From assembly GCF_949628265.1 (NCBI RefSeq), contig NC_088789.1, forward strand, positions 8,300,886-8,364,885: 64,000 bases of DNA, in the 5' to 3' direction. Below are positions 1-12,100 of the stretch, one piece after another; positions within the stretch are counted from its first letter, which is position 1, and the number at the start of each line of letters is the position of its first letter. The position numbers were made by a program, and so were the translations under genes. The DNA comes from Cloeon dipterum. Lineage: Eukaryota > Arthropoda > Insecta > Ephemeroptera > Baetidae. The notes beneath the pieces are model-generated. The model was given only the letters and a program-made list of their open reading frames with translations, was not told the origin of the DNA and searched no databases.

Positions 1-42
1 GAAAAAGATGTATGGAATAATTTTATTTAATTTCTAGTGCAG

Positions 43-93
43 TCCGTACCTGGACGTAGGGGACGATGAGTGTTGGAGCCGTCGGCGCTGCTG
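43..93 (+). CDS. Possible terminal exon (partial) of an upstream off-window gene
   Basis: An acceptor-like tract (TTTAATTTCTAG or the following TGCAG) leads into a short open frame reading approximately CSPYLDVGDDECWSRRRC and then TGA. The composition, rich in cysteine and charged residues, looks more like a conserved C-terminus than chance, but it is only about 18 codons and nothing upstream is visible. No polyadenylation signal (AATAAA) was seen close downstream. It could equally be random open sequence. I do not recognise the protein. Confidence 0.22.
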
Positions 94-105
94 ATAAGGC
101 AAGTA

Positions 106-2430
106 GTTGGTCTGCATCAAAAATAGCGAATTGTTGACACAAGTGATTTCTGCTTGTCTCCCACCGCCTGCCGTGTTCGACATCCAATAAACCTAATTCG
201 CCAAGCGCATTTTGTATTTAAATGTGTGCACTGCCCTTGTTTCCAGCGCGTTATCGCAATTGCATTGCAAAATAAGTGCAAGGTGCGTTGCCTCTTCCCT
301 GCTATCGAAGCGGGATTCCATCTTACTGGCCGAAGCCTTATCTTACATTGCAACTACAATCAATTGTAATTCGCAAAGAGAGACACTGTAAGGAGTTCTA
401 TCCAGGTGGTTCGGTTCTGTGAATTTTCATCCGAGCCAAGGATTCGCAAAACGAGCACATGACCGCCCTATTTTTACTCTATGCGCGTGATTTTCAGCAA
501 AACAAATGTGTTCTTTTGGGTTCAGAAAGTTAAGAGATCTTTGGCGTGGGGTTGCGAAAAGTTGGCTTCAATTTAGATACTTGTTGTTGAATGCAAAACT
601 CAACACATCGCATCGCGGCGGCGTAAAGTGGCAGGCGTCGACTTTCCTCTGTGCACTTAGGACCCGTTCGCAGCACATCTCAAGGGGTCCTTGAGGCTAA
701 AAATTGGTCATCCATTAACAAATTCTAGTAAAGATGAGTAATGCTCGATTGTTTCTGAATTTCACAAGGTCGCAGTCTCAAAGGCCTCTTTTAAGGTGCA
801 CCAAATTACTTATTTTTCAGCTGGATAAGAACGAAAATGAGAATAGGATATTAAATAACGGGCTAATTTATTATTCTATAGTTTGTAAGGCTTAAATTAT
901 CATAGGTATTTTAAGAAAAATACTCTAAAAATGATTATAAGCAGTGTTTATAGACACTGCATTGATAGAAAATAGCCTGAAAAGATCAGTCGTAGACTGT
1001 GATAAAAAAATAGAATAGCAAAAACGAAAAATATTCGTTTTTAACTCATGATCTTTTTAATTTTCATTACTCTTAGCTATGAACTAAAAGAATCTGAATC
1101 TGTGGCTATTTTTTATGCAACAGTTGAGCATAAACCATCTATATATCAGTCGTTATCCACGGAAATGGAGAAGTGACACACCATAAGAGGCCTTACTACT
1201 ACACAAACAGACTCTTTGCAAATAAATGACGAATGAGTTGCATTTGTATTGCTTTACTAGCCGAAATAAGCGTTAGTTTCCGTAATCCTAGGTCATGGTT
1301 GCGCTAGCTGAGAGTTGGAGGAGCAATATGATTGCGTAGGTCAACGACCGTGCGAAATCCTTCTTGGCAATCTCAATGTCAAGCACCGACATTGCATCAG
1401 CCCCGCCGATCACGTTGCAAGCAGTATTCGCTCTTGTTAATTTTTTGCGATAAGCGGGCCATATCACTTCGCATTTGAGTTTCAGTGACCTTTCCCTCAA
1501 GGTTTCCTCCCGGCAGAGGAGACGAGGCGCACTCGATAAAAAGCCGACTTTTTGCGCGCTTAGTTTGCGAACATCGCAAACCGGTCCCTCTCAGTGCGCC
1601 CGCCCGCCTGCCTGCCACCCCTCCGTCGGGTGGTGCGAAAAATGAGAGAGAGAGAGACAAGCTGATGGTGGGCTGGCAAATTGACAATCAGGAAGTCTGC
1701 CAAGTGGCTGTCCCAGCGGCGGCGGCAGCCACGGAGGGGAATATGAATATAAGCAGAGACATCAGAGATGCGTATCGGATGGTCTGCATGGGTCGCCAAC
1801 TTGCGCCGCAAAATTTGCAAAAAGAGGGAAATGCGCCAGACGAAGAAATAACAACTGGTATGGAGGATAACATGCCTTCTCTGAATTCGTTGCGGGAAAT
1901 ACGGCGATGGTTAGAGACTAATTTGCCAAAATTTTGCAAAAATTGAAATTTGCAAAATCTCATATTGAGCATTAGAAAATGTGCTTTTTGGCTTCACGAC
2001 TCTTTTTTTATTGATGTTTAATTTTTAGCACAGAATTATCATTTCCTTGAGGTGCGCATTCATCAGGTCGAGAGGGTGCAATGCAAGCAGTGCCGTTGGT
2101 GCTCATTTGTTGCGAGGATGGGGGAAGAGTTGCAGCATTCCGAATCACACTTGGGGGCAACGATGGTTTCCCGGGGTCCTGGGCAGACCAGATTGCGAAT
2201 TCAGCTGCGGCGGGTGCCGAGCGGCGGCGGCGGCGACGACGCCAAGGTCAGCAGCCAGCAGAGAGCGAACGAGAGAGCCGCGAGGAGTGTGTGATCCTGC
2301 TGGCTGGTTGGCAGATTTCAGCGCTTGCAACTTGCTAGTGACGTCATTTCAGCATGACGAGCGGGGAGCCCCTTCCCTCGCGGTTCACAAGCAACGCTTC
2401 GTTATCGTAGGTCGGCGCTGGCTGGCTGGC
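106..2430. other. Non-coding stretch; no gene recognised
   Basis: AT-rich sequence to about 1300, then an increasingly CpG- and purine-repeat-rich segment from 1480 (a GAGA run near 1642-1656, CGG-type runs near 2222-2240). Open frames here are short, overlap on both strands and look like by-products of GC-rich composition. The region probably belongs to the 5' regulatory side of the BTB-Psq gene, but this is inference from position only. Confidence 0.5.
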
Positions 2431-2572
2431 TTCGGCTCGCCTGCTTATAGCACACCACATTATACATTATCCCCGCGCGCGCGAATAACTGCACGGCCCC
2501 GCGGAGACTCTTTTCTCCACCAGCGCCGCCGAAGCTGCTGCTGCAGCCGCCATTAGCAGTTTTTCTTTTCGT

Positions 2573-2597
2573 ACACACACACACACACACACACACA
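2573..2597. repeat. (CA)n microsatellite
   Basis: About twelve uninterrupted CA/AC dinucleotide units inside the CpG-rich segment preceding the exon-like sequence at 2940. It is a simple repeat with no further meaning visible. Confidence 0.9.
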
Positions 2598-2939
2598 TAG
2601 TCAAGGACGTTTTGGCGAACTGCCTCTCTCGCTGCCTCTCAATCGCCGCGCGCCTGGGGTGGGGTGCAAGGGGGTAAAGTGGGAGCAACGGCTGCGGCCC
2701 GCCTGCTTAATCGCGCTCTCGCTCGCCGATTATTTGCCAACGCGACTTTACATAATTCGCTAGCTCGCCGATCGGTCCGTCCACCGTCGCTCTCGCGTCT
2801 TGTCTCGTCGCAGCAGTGGTGTAGAGAAGAGATCGTCGCCGTGTCGCTCGCTGGGCCAGCCCCGTGTCGAACGCATGCGGTAGCCTCCCTCTCACCCCCA
2901 CTGACCCCTGGACTTTGCTACCACCCTTCAGCTTCGAAC

Positions 2940-2957
2940 ATGAGTGACCTTTCACTG
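2940..2957 (+). CDS. Candidate alternative first coding exon (MSDLSL)
   Basis: ATG AGT GAC CTT TCA CTG is followed directly by a perfect donor GTGAGT at 2958, so the exon would end in phase 0. The BTB exon acceptor at 19800/19801 also opens in phase 0 and its frame is open upstream of the BTB methionine. A splice would give MSDLSL-IRLCGEEGGGE-MGSASQ. The exon sits at the 3' end of a 600-bp CpG-rich segment typical of a promoter. The long distance to 19801 (about 17 kb) and lack of transcript data make this tentative; it may be the start of a different transcript or chance. Confidence 0.3.
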
Positions 2958-5900
2958 GTGAGTCCGCGCTCTCTCTCTCTCTTCTTTCTCTTCGCATCTC
3001 TCGAACGGCTGGGGGCGCCCTCCGAGGCTTTCCGCCAGCCTTGAGGGCGTAATACGCGATAAGACTGGCCTTCTCGGTGGAGAGGTCTCTGAACCCACTA
3101 TCACCAGCCACTTGCAAGGCTGCCTACAGCCCTGCGAGACCAAAATCGGTCCTAGATGACGTTCGTTCACAAATTTGTCTAATCTCCACAGGCCGATCGT
3201 TCGAATTTGCATTTATGCAAGTCATCGTGGCTCCGGAGACTCAGTCTGGGCCACACGTTCTCATTTAATTTTTCCTTTGCCGTCTCGGTCGCGGATTCTG
3301 CTGCCGCATTATTTTGCCGTGTGTAAAATCAGACACTGCAACTGCTGGTGGCGTAGGTCAAGAATCGACAAGCGCAGCAAACCCCTTCCACCGGCGGCGG
3401 CTCGTTCGCTATAACAGTTGCCGCCACTGTGTTCTGCTTTCACAATACTCTCTGGCTGCAAGATGCAATTAAAATTTATGCCAACGACCTGCCCCGCGCG
3501 ATAAATGCACTCAACCTACTAGTTGGCTGATTTAACACATCCTTTTTGCGAGAGTGCAGCACTGTCGCCCGCCGCCGCCGCGCTGCACCATGCAAGCATG
3601 CACGCTTTTCGCTTCGTGCTCAATTCCGTACACACATATATGTACTCGCACACCATATGTACGTGCACACAAGTACATAAGGGGGGTACGTGTTTGTATG
3701 CAAGTGCAGTGCAGTGCAGAGTGCAGTGCGCGATCTCCTTTTTGCTCGCGAGCACTTGTTGGCAACTACTGATGGCCTGATCGCTTTTCCCCAACTGGCC
3801 GCGTTTTATTATTTATTTGGAAAAGTCCATATATTTATTTTCCTGCACAAATCCTGTCGTGTTTCAAGTGTAGGAAGCAAAGTTTTTACACCTTTGGTAA
3901 CGCACGAGATTGCCATTGCAGAAAGTTTGATAGCGCGTTATAAACAAAGGTGACCCGTTTGGCTTTTTTCAATTTTTATCACTGAATAAACACAGCGTGC
4001 TTTTTATCAGTAGTTGCCTATACACGCGAGGAAATTTGGGCACCTTTACTCCCATGCCGAGGAAGGAGTTAATTTTCAGAAATAAAAACGAACAACAGAA
4101 GGCACTCGACCTCGATTAAATTTTACAGTGCAAATACGATTGGATCGAGTCGGCGGGCGATAAAAAGACTTCCGAGAATCGAAAGCGGTCGAATCCAAAG
4201 TCGCAATAGAATTGAGAGAACGCTGAATCACTCGGTCTCTGGAATAAGGAGTTTCATTGATGTAATCGAAAAAGAGGAATGGAAATCTGTGCGCATGAAT
4301 ACAAACTTGTCTGCTGACATTTTAATAACGTGTCATTAATGTGGATTGCTTCAGTTGCTTTTTTAAATAATTGTGTAATTGTCAAAAGAGGATGCAGTTA
4401 ATTACGAATTTTGACAACTTTCTCAACACGCTTGTCCGTTTTTCTTGGCAGATTTCGATTCCCCTTGACAGCGTTTGCCTTGAGAGACGTGGAAAATCCT
4501 TAGTTGTAATTAAATAAATAAAATGACTTCTATAGTATGGAGAAAGTGCTCGCCTTTAACTTTATAGCTATGCTTTTCGCAAATATTTTGTCATTGACTA
4601 AATCCTCAAGGATTAGGTAGTTTTTTCGGGGTTGCGCAGTATCATTCCCAATTAAAAGTGCGCAGTTTCGCAGTTTCCCCTGGCAATAGGTGCACATTCA
4701 ATTCCCAAGTGCAGCAATCATCAACAATGGAGCGTCCCCGAAGCTCTAATCTTTTTTCAGTAGAGAGATTTCCTTTAAATAATTGACGTGCACCGCGACG
4801 GTTTTGGGAGCCACTCTATTATTCACCCCTTGATGAAGATTTTTGTGCAAACAGCCCCTCGTCCACCCCCACGCCCCCCGCCCACCGCTGGCCACCATGC
4901 ATTATTCCGTTTATCCACTTTTCCGGAATAAATCGTCCGAATTATAATTCCCGGTGGCGTTATCGCAACTTCTAGCGCCGCATGAGATACTCCTTTTAAT
5001 AATATATAAATATTAAATCGCGGCGGCCAGCGCAATCGCGTGCAGAGCTGCGCCTTTGCAACTATTAGCCCTCGCGCGCGACCCCCGCCGACGTGGCATT
5101 AGAGCCCCCCTTATTTTTATCAGTTCGGCACTGGCTGCCAAAAAACGTCGACCTCCAGTTAACGACTCGCAGCGCGCGCGAATCGATCCGCGACGCGTGC
5201 TCCACGATTTTGGACACAACCAATTGACGTGCCTCAATGTTGAAGCATGCGTCGCTTGAATTCACGATTAAATTTGGAGCACATTGGCAATAAAGTAGAT
5301 AGGACATGCATTTTACATTCAAAAGGGTGATTGATTTTTTCTTGATGCAAAAATCGATAAGAAATTGTTTTGATTTAATTTTGATTAAAAGTTACTTTAT
5401 GCGATTTTCTCAACTCTAGCAGAAATGTGTGACTTTGTTTCACGCATCTTAATTATAATGTACTATACTCGTTTCATAAATTATTCACAAATAATTTGAA
5501 ACTTTGAATCCCTCTCCAAATAATGCATTTTAATTTCAGTAGGATTTACTCACAAATAATACAACTTGAATTACCCTCTATTTGTCCTAAAGAAAGACCT
5601 CTGCAGAACATTTCCTAATTCGCTCGCAAACTGCGGTTTTTAAAGCGTATTATATCCTTGACAATTCAACTAAACGCGTGTGCTTTGGTGAATAAATATG
5701 AATAGTTGAAGCAGCTGGCGGTCGCCTAGCTTTGCGACGGTATCAGATCAAATGCAAATTTGTGCGCACGGCATGAAATATGCGCGCAGAGTGCTATTTC
5801 TTCATCGCTCATTTCGTCTCGCTCGAAAATGCTGATTTATACCAAAATTACTATTCCTGAAAATATGCAAAGGGCCGGCTCCTCAGCTCTCTCATTATCA

Positions 5901-8800
5901 TTCGGGTGTTCTTAAACGTTCGGCGAGATAACGCGCGCGCGAGGTGCTTTAAATTATCGCTGGGCGGCGGACGACGTCGACTTGGCACTGCTGAATACTC
6001 AATGAGCGAGCATTGCCACTTTTGAGACTGGTCACGGAAGAGCAAAGCAAAAGACACAATCTAATAGAGCCTCCCTCCGCGCGCGCTCGGCGACTGACCT
6101 TTTTATTCGGGAATTAACTTAACTCCTCGCCCATCGCATATCAACCCCCGTGTATATATTAAATTATTCGTATAAAATGTAAGAAAAGTCGAGAGAATAT
6201 TAAGTGATCGCGTATTTGCATGATTTGGCTTATGCATTGCACATTCGCACGCATGCTGCTAAAAAATAATAATGTCACGCGCGACTCTTGGCTGGACACA
6301 AGGTCTCTTAAAGCCCATTTCAAATGCCGCCCACTTCCATTTCACGCTCATCTGACAGTGAACGATTTATCTCACGGTCGTAAAATTAATTCAAATTTAA
6401 TTAAACATTCAGATAATCTGGAATGTTCCAAAGCATTATGATTGAATTTGCTATTGTTTCTTTTAAATTCTTTGAAAATTTCGATGTCAGCTAATCGTTT
6501 AACAATATTGATTTTTATTTGATGAAGTAGGGGCACTAATAATTATCAAAATGATATTTGAAGCATTGAGAACAGGCAAAACTATTGAATATATTTTTTA
6601 CCACACGTCCATACCCAAGGTTTTAAGGCCTGAGCGTTGACAGTTTTGAGGGTTTGTTGTTCCAGCATCACATACAGCAGCTTATTGTTAGTAGGTTTCT
6701 CCGCGAAAATTGAAATGGAAAATTGTATGAAAGTGGGCTTATTTTTTCTACAAATCCAATCTCAGAGATGAATCTATTTTGAAGAATGGTCACATCTTCG
6801 GCGCACATGCTGCTTTCTGCAGGATCAAAGCATAATTTCAACTCGAAAAATACAAAATATAATAACATGATATTGTTAAATTTTAGGGATTAGCTTATTC
6901 TTAGTAAAAATCAGATAATGTTCGCGGTAGGACCTTGGTCTTTCTCCAAATAGGCTTTGTTACAAACCACAAATACGTCTTCACTGTCACCATACCAATA
7001 AGAATGAAGTACACACGATTCCCTCTATTCGCACTGTGAAAAGGTCGGTTCACCTTGACAAGCTCAAATTCTTGAACAGCTAAATGCGGGTTGAATAAAC
7101 ACTCTTTCGTTAAGATATTTATCAGCAGTTATTTGCAACTTCACAGTTTGCTTGAATTGTTTCGTGGACCAAATTATTTAAATAATCTATAGGAAAGAAT
7201 TATGGTGCGCAGTATTTTCCTATATTATGAATTTTATTAAAGTTGATGTTGTTGGCTGCGTGTGTGGACTGCGACTTGTGGACATAGGACGACATCGGAA
7301 AGTAGTAGACTGGGCTGCGTGGCTGAATATGTGTAGTGGTGAGGCTCGGAGAATGGGACGGAATAAAGACTCAGGACGTGTCCGAGTGGGTTCGTCAGGG
7401 ACTTCGGTGAAGCGGGGCGCAGCATCCGAAGTGTGGTACGGCTTAAGCCCAGGCGTGCGATCGACAACATCGGGGACGGAAGCTACATCGTCTCGCTGCG
7501 ATGGTGATCTTACGTCTTACAGGGTCCTCGTCCAGTTTGTCCTCAGGTTTGGTCCGGTCGTCTAGGCTGCTGCAGGAATTCTCTCTCTTTAGAATTGGGT
7601 CGCGTCGGTTTTTCTGATGGCTGCGACCAGTGTTATCCCTTGGTGTTTTCGTTATTTACTTTGATATTCGGCGTAGCCTAACGGAAGCTTTGAAGTTTGC
7701 CTTTCATAAATTGAGAAAACCAACAAAAAATGATTTCCTTCCAGTTTATTTCTTCTAAAAAGTCATCATACATATAAAATTTAATAAAGCAAATCACAAG
7801 AAGAATAGAAGGAGAAATTGAGCATTACGTCTGTAATTTTCGCGGATTTCACGAACAATTTACCTATTGTTTGATCAAGGAAAAAAGACTTGAAACCATT
7901 TCATGTTATTCTCTGATAACACTATTTTTATTTTCTTCTGTAATAAGATTGATTTATTTTTATCTAGTTTTATTACACTCAGTACATTTGCAGTTAGAAA
8001 ATAGAATGATCGAAAACTCTTATCACCTTTTCCTGCCATTTCGAAATTCGAGTCAACTTTAGAGTGCAAGTTCATCAAATGTCTATTGACACGTATGCGA
8101 CATCTTAAAAATTTCCCATCAGCGGCGGCAAAAACGTCGGTTTTCGTAAAAATAACACCAAATTGCTTCACCTTAATTGTGACTTTGTGAAAATATTGTT
8201 TTTCGACTGTCTGAGGGTTGGATAATATAGTATATTTGCTTCAAAACAGCGTGCTTTCTTCTTCGTTTCATCATCCCAAAAAGTCTCTTGCTATTGGACA
8301 CCACTATTCAGGTGGATCTTGTGTCAAAACACACGGATAAAATTGGTTTCACAAGACGAATCAGGCGTTTGTTCAAAATTTTGTTGTTGGCTTTATTTAT
8401 TAGCCAACACAGCATTATTTTTTACGTTTTTATTATTATCTCTTGGTGTTTTTAAAAATTTGTGTGAAATTGCAGCGAAAACAGTTTATGCCATTGCAAT
8501 TATCATAACTAGTATTATTCTCTAATTATTATGAGTTTGTTTTCCTGCGTTTTCTCGGGGATATTATTGCCACCTAACGAGTGAACAGCTTTTTGCTGCT
8601 ATCACGGTGAATTGGTGTATTTCACGCCAAATTTGGCGCGGCGTTACAGCACATAAAACTCATGCACGCGTTAAGCGCACCTTAAACTCTTTATTAAGCC
8701 ACAGAACAACATACTTATCGCCGCGCCGCACTGCATTTATGCTAATTGAACGCGAACCACGTGACTGTGGCTTCAATAATAACAAACACAACTAAGCTGG
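2958..8800. other. Long stretch without a recognised gene
   Basis: Mixed AT-rich DNA with CpG-rich patches (3540-3720, 4840-5200, 5930-6120). The small open frames are short, lie in several frames at once and have no splice context. A compositionally unusual island at about 7230-7620 is described separately. Position suggests 5' intergenic or intronic regulatory DNA of the BTB-Psq locus. Confidence 0.45.
7227..7620. other. Compositional island, possible transposon relic
   Basis: About 350 bp of G/C-rich sequence with no stop codon over long distances on either strand, embedded in AT-rich DNA. On the + strand it carries a 112-codon open frame. On the - strand one frame (roughly 7520 down to 7230) reads a proline/threonine/arginine-rich protein segment including LKPYHTSDAAPRF. 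No terminal repeats, target-site duplication or recognisable transposase or reverse-transcriptase motif was found. A retroelement fragment is one possible explanation. Confidence 0.25.
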
Positions 8801-8815
8801 CTCGGTCGGAAGAAA

Positions 8816-9100
8816 TTAGCAGCGGCTCGTTCCGAGAGGAAAATCGTTTTTGAATTGAAGGATAAAAACGCGAGGCGGCGGGCGGCGAGAAGGAAAGGAA
8901 CGTCGTGGTGGCGCGGTGCGTGAATTTATATTGTGCACATTAAGTGCGCATGACACGGACGAATTGCCAGGCGCGCACGTTTGGCAGTGTGCGAGTGTTT
9001 TTGACAGGACTGACCCACAAGGAGAAGTGCCGACGACCGAGCTAGCCGCACACGAGAGTTCTTGACGGCCGAAACGCTGACGAGTTTTTCGCATTCGCAT
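8816..9100 (+). other. Possible non-coding first exon with donor at 9101
   Basis: A G/C-rich segment in AT-rich surroundings ends with GCAT followed by a consensus donor GTAAGT at 9101. There is no obvious protein frame on the + strand. It may be an untranslated first exon for the downstream BTB-Psq gene, which begins after a long 5' region, but no initiator or TATA match was convincing. Confidence 0.25.
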
Positions 9101-9106
9101 GTAAGT

Positions 9107-12100
9107 CGCCAATTTTTGTTAATCGAGGCTACAGCTTAAACACTAACTGCGATATTACTTTTAAGAAATAATTTCCTTGATGTTTTAGTCGTGAAAATAT
9201 TTGTCGAGTTCTTAAAGTTTGCTTATTTTTCTTTCGTGCTGTAAATAAGTTGAGTCAGTTGGGTAATTTTATTTGATCCGACGATTCACAGAACAATTCT
9301 TAAAAATTTACGCTTTTATGCGCAGCCCATGCTGTTATCGCACACGCGTGACGCACTGCTTGCAGCAAAGCATGAACTATCATTTTTAATTCATTGCACT
9401 TTAAGCGTTTATGCCGCACTTATTTTCCTCTATATATACCATACAATTGACAACAGCTGTTCAGTCAAAAGTGGGCTGTAGGCGCCACGACGCGAATTTG
9501 GCCCACAGTCCAGCTCCAATGACGACGCGAAAAAATTTTGTCATTTGATATACGCTGGAGAGCCAAGCTTGCACCATTATCGCTATTACGTGTCATTGAC
9601 GTTAAAAGGGCACAGGGAAAACAAAGGAAATAAAAACCTTGTACAATTGGTGATTTTAAAAGAGTCACCCGGCGACATTTTAATAAAGGGTTATTTCGCT
9701 GCACACCAACACACCAGCCTGTTTGCATTTTTTTATCAATATTTTCAGCAGGCGCACTAGTAATTAAAAATAATCGCAATCGCTGAAAATTCTGACCACA
9801 GGAAATGACTGTCGCAAAAGAAAATTCCCGTGAAAGAATTAAATACATTCCTGTTTTCATATCTCTCTTATTTATGCAAAGTTAAGGGAATTTTCACCTT
9901 TATTTTAAAAATTTTGTACAATTGCGCAGCAGGTAAATGAAATGTTGTTACGCGTTTCTTGTGTGCTTAATGAGATGAAATCACGGAACAAGAAATTTAT
10001 TTAAAAGGCTCAAATATTTTCTAACTTAAATGTGACTTATTGTTTGCATGAATGCATTCCTTTTTACGTGTTGCATCATAGGCGTTGAAATTGGAGATTA
10101 TTGCGCTTCCGTTTTGAAATGGCATCTTTTCAAGTTACCAGGAAAACTGATCAATTAGCTTTGAAGAAGTGGGAGGTGTCAACTCAGGGAGCTTTGCATT
10201 TTAATCGTGCCCTCCACATTGTCCCCTTTACGTTTCGGAGCGACGCAAATTACGAATTCCGGGGGCCAGCAGCGCGAACAACTCATCGACTTGCTTCGCA
10301 GGCGAGTCACACACGCGTGCAATCAGCATAAAATTCGCGAGCCGTTTGAACGACCGTTTCAGTGGTCACACGTCGCGCGAAACGCATTTTCCCTTCGTGC
10401 GCACGGCCGAGCACTTTGCGACCGGAAATGTCTCGCTTTTGGGCACCTGAAGCGACCACCATAGGGACTTTAGGCCGGCTGTGCTATTATCTGGCGCGAA
10501 ATTGGCATGTGGGCCACAGCCAGCCAGACAGGAAATTTCGGCAAGGAGAATCGCGAGAGGCCATTAGCCGGTTAGAAGAAAGGTACAAGGAAAATGTGCC
10601 GAAAATTTGTTACGAGCCCCGCAGCTCGGCCCTAGCTATTATTTTTACGCGAAGGGGCGAAATTATAGCCTTCTCCTTGGCAGCGGAAAATTGTTGCACG
10701 TGCAAAAACGTGGTTAATTTTATCTCCGGAAGTGTGCTGGCGTGGTGTGACACATTTTTTACTCAAGTACAAAAACCTACCAGTCCGTTTTAAGAGCAGT
10801 CGATTGTATAAAATATTTTAACAAATTGCTCCTTTTTAAGTGTTATTTTTTCCTCACGATAATTTTGTGGCTTTCGAAAAGTGTTCAATTTATTCCATTT
10901 GAGTTGATACTCATATTGGTAAAGACACTCTTCTTCAGCAATATTTCAGAGCGTTTTTTGTATGCGTTGGTCGATCCTTCCAATACATAAAAATTACCTG
11001 CAGGCAGGTGCTAGTGCTGGTTTTTTTTCATCGGGCTGGATTTCGCACGTTTCTCGGAAGCAGAGATGAACCTTTAGGGGAAATAATGGGCTACTCATTT
11101 TTTTGCTGGAAATTATACACCATCTGTGTTTGAGTTAAAATAGAATACACTGAAATACATAGCAGGAAGCAATATTAGCAATTATACCATGGGTGTGGAA
11201 AGGAAAAGATTAAAATCTGAAATTGATTGGAAAACTTTAATAAAGGATTTGAATGTGGCATTTAAGAAATGGCGTGTTGAGCTGTGAATATTTCAATTTT
11301 GGCTGATGGATTGCGCAAAAAGCCATTCGCCAAAAGTCAATCAGAAAAAAGCCGGTGATGGCATTTTCTCACGATCAGAAAAAGCTGGCTCCTAGCCCTT
11401 TTCATGAGAATATTAATGTAAGCCGGCTTTTTTCCTCTAATGCATTCGCGGAAAGGGAGCTGCGGAGAAAAAATGGCACACACGGCACGCACCACTCGCT
11501 TTTGCATTACAAATTTTCACGCGATATCAATTTGCGAAATAGGTTTCCTGCGCGCGGAAAATCGTTCCAGCGGCAGCAGAAATAATAACGAACTTTATTA
11601 TACACTCGGCTGCGATATGGGATCGAATTTCACGCAGCTAAGCCGCGCGGCGCAGAAATTGCATGTTGGCCAGCGCGAAATTCGGGGAAAAGGCAAGAGC
11701 AGCCTCATGCTAAGTTCAAATTCTTGATTATTCATACACACACTCTCTCCCCCCGCATTAAGTAGGAATGTCGTTGGCTGAAAAATATACACATGTATAA
11801 TAAATGTGTAGCGAAATGTGTGTGTGTGTGCGCCAGTTATAGGGTTGTGAAAAACAGTTCATCGACCGCTGCTCCAAAAAAGAAATTATCTCCCGCGATA
11901 TAAATTCTATTTAGAACCTACACCGCCTGCGCTGCAGCGTGATTGAACCTGATTCCGTTTCCTTGCCATAAAGGCGAGCCACCTGTGTTTCCCCGTAAGA
12001 CATTCGAATTGAAATTTTTCGCGAGTGCTGTTTTTCACGTCCCCGGTGCGAGCAGAGGCCCGATCGGCCAGTGAGCGTGACTTGTGCAATTTTAGTGGCG

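Noticed and set aside
9465..9860. 131-codon reverse frame
   Set aside because: No domain, no splice context and a composition typical of chance open sequence.
10362..10793. 143-codon + strand frame
   Set aside because: No recognised motif or splice context and it sits in a CpG-rich block where another + frame is also open; it has the look of composition-driven open sequence.
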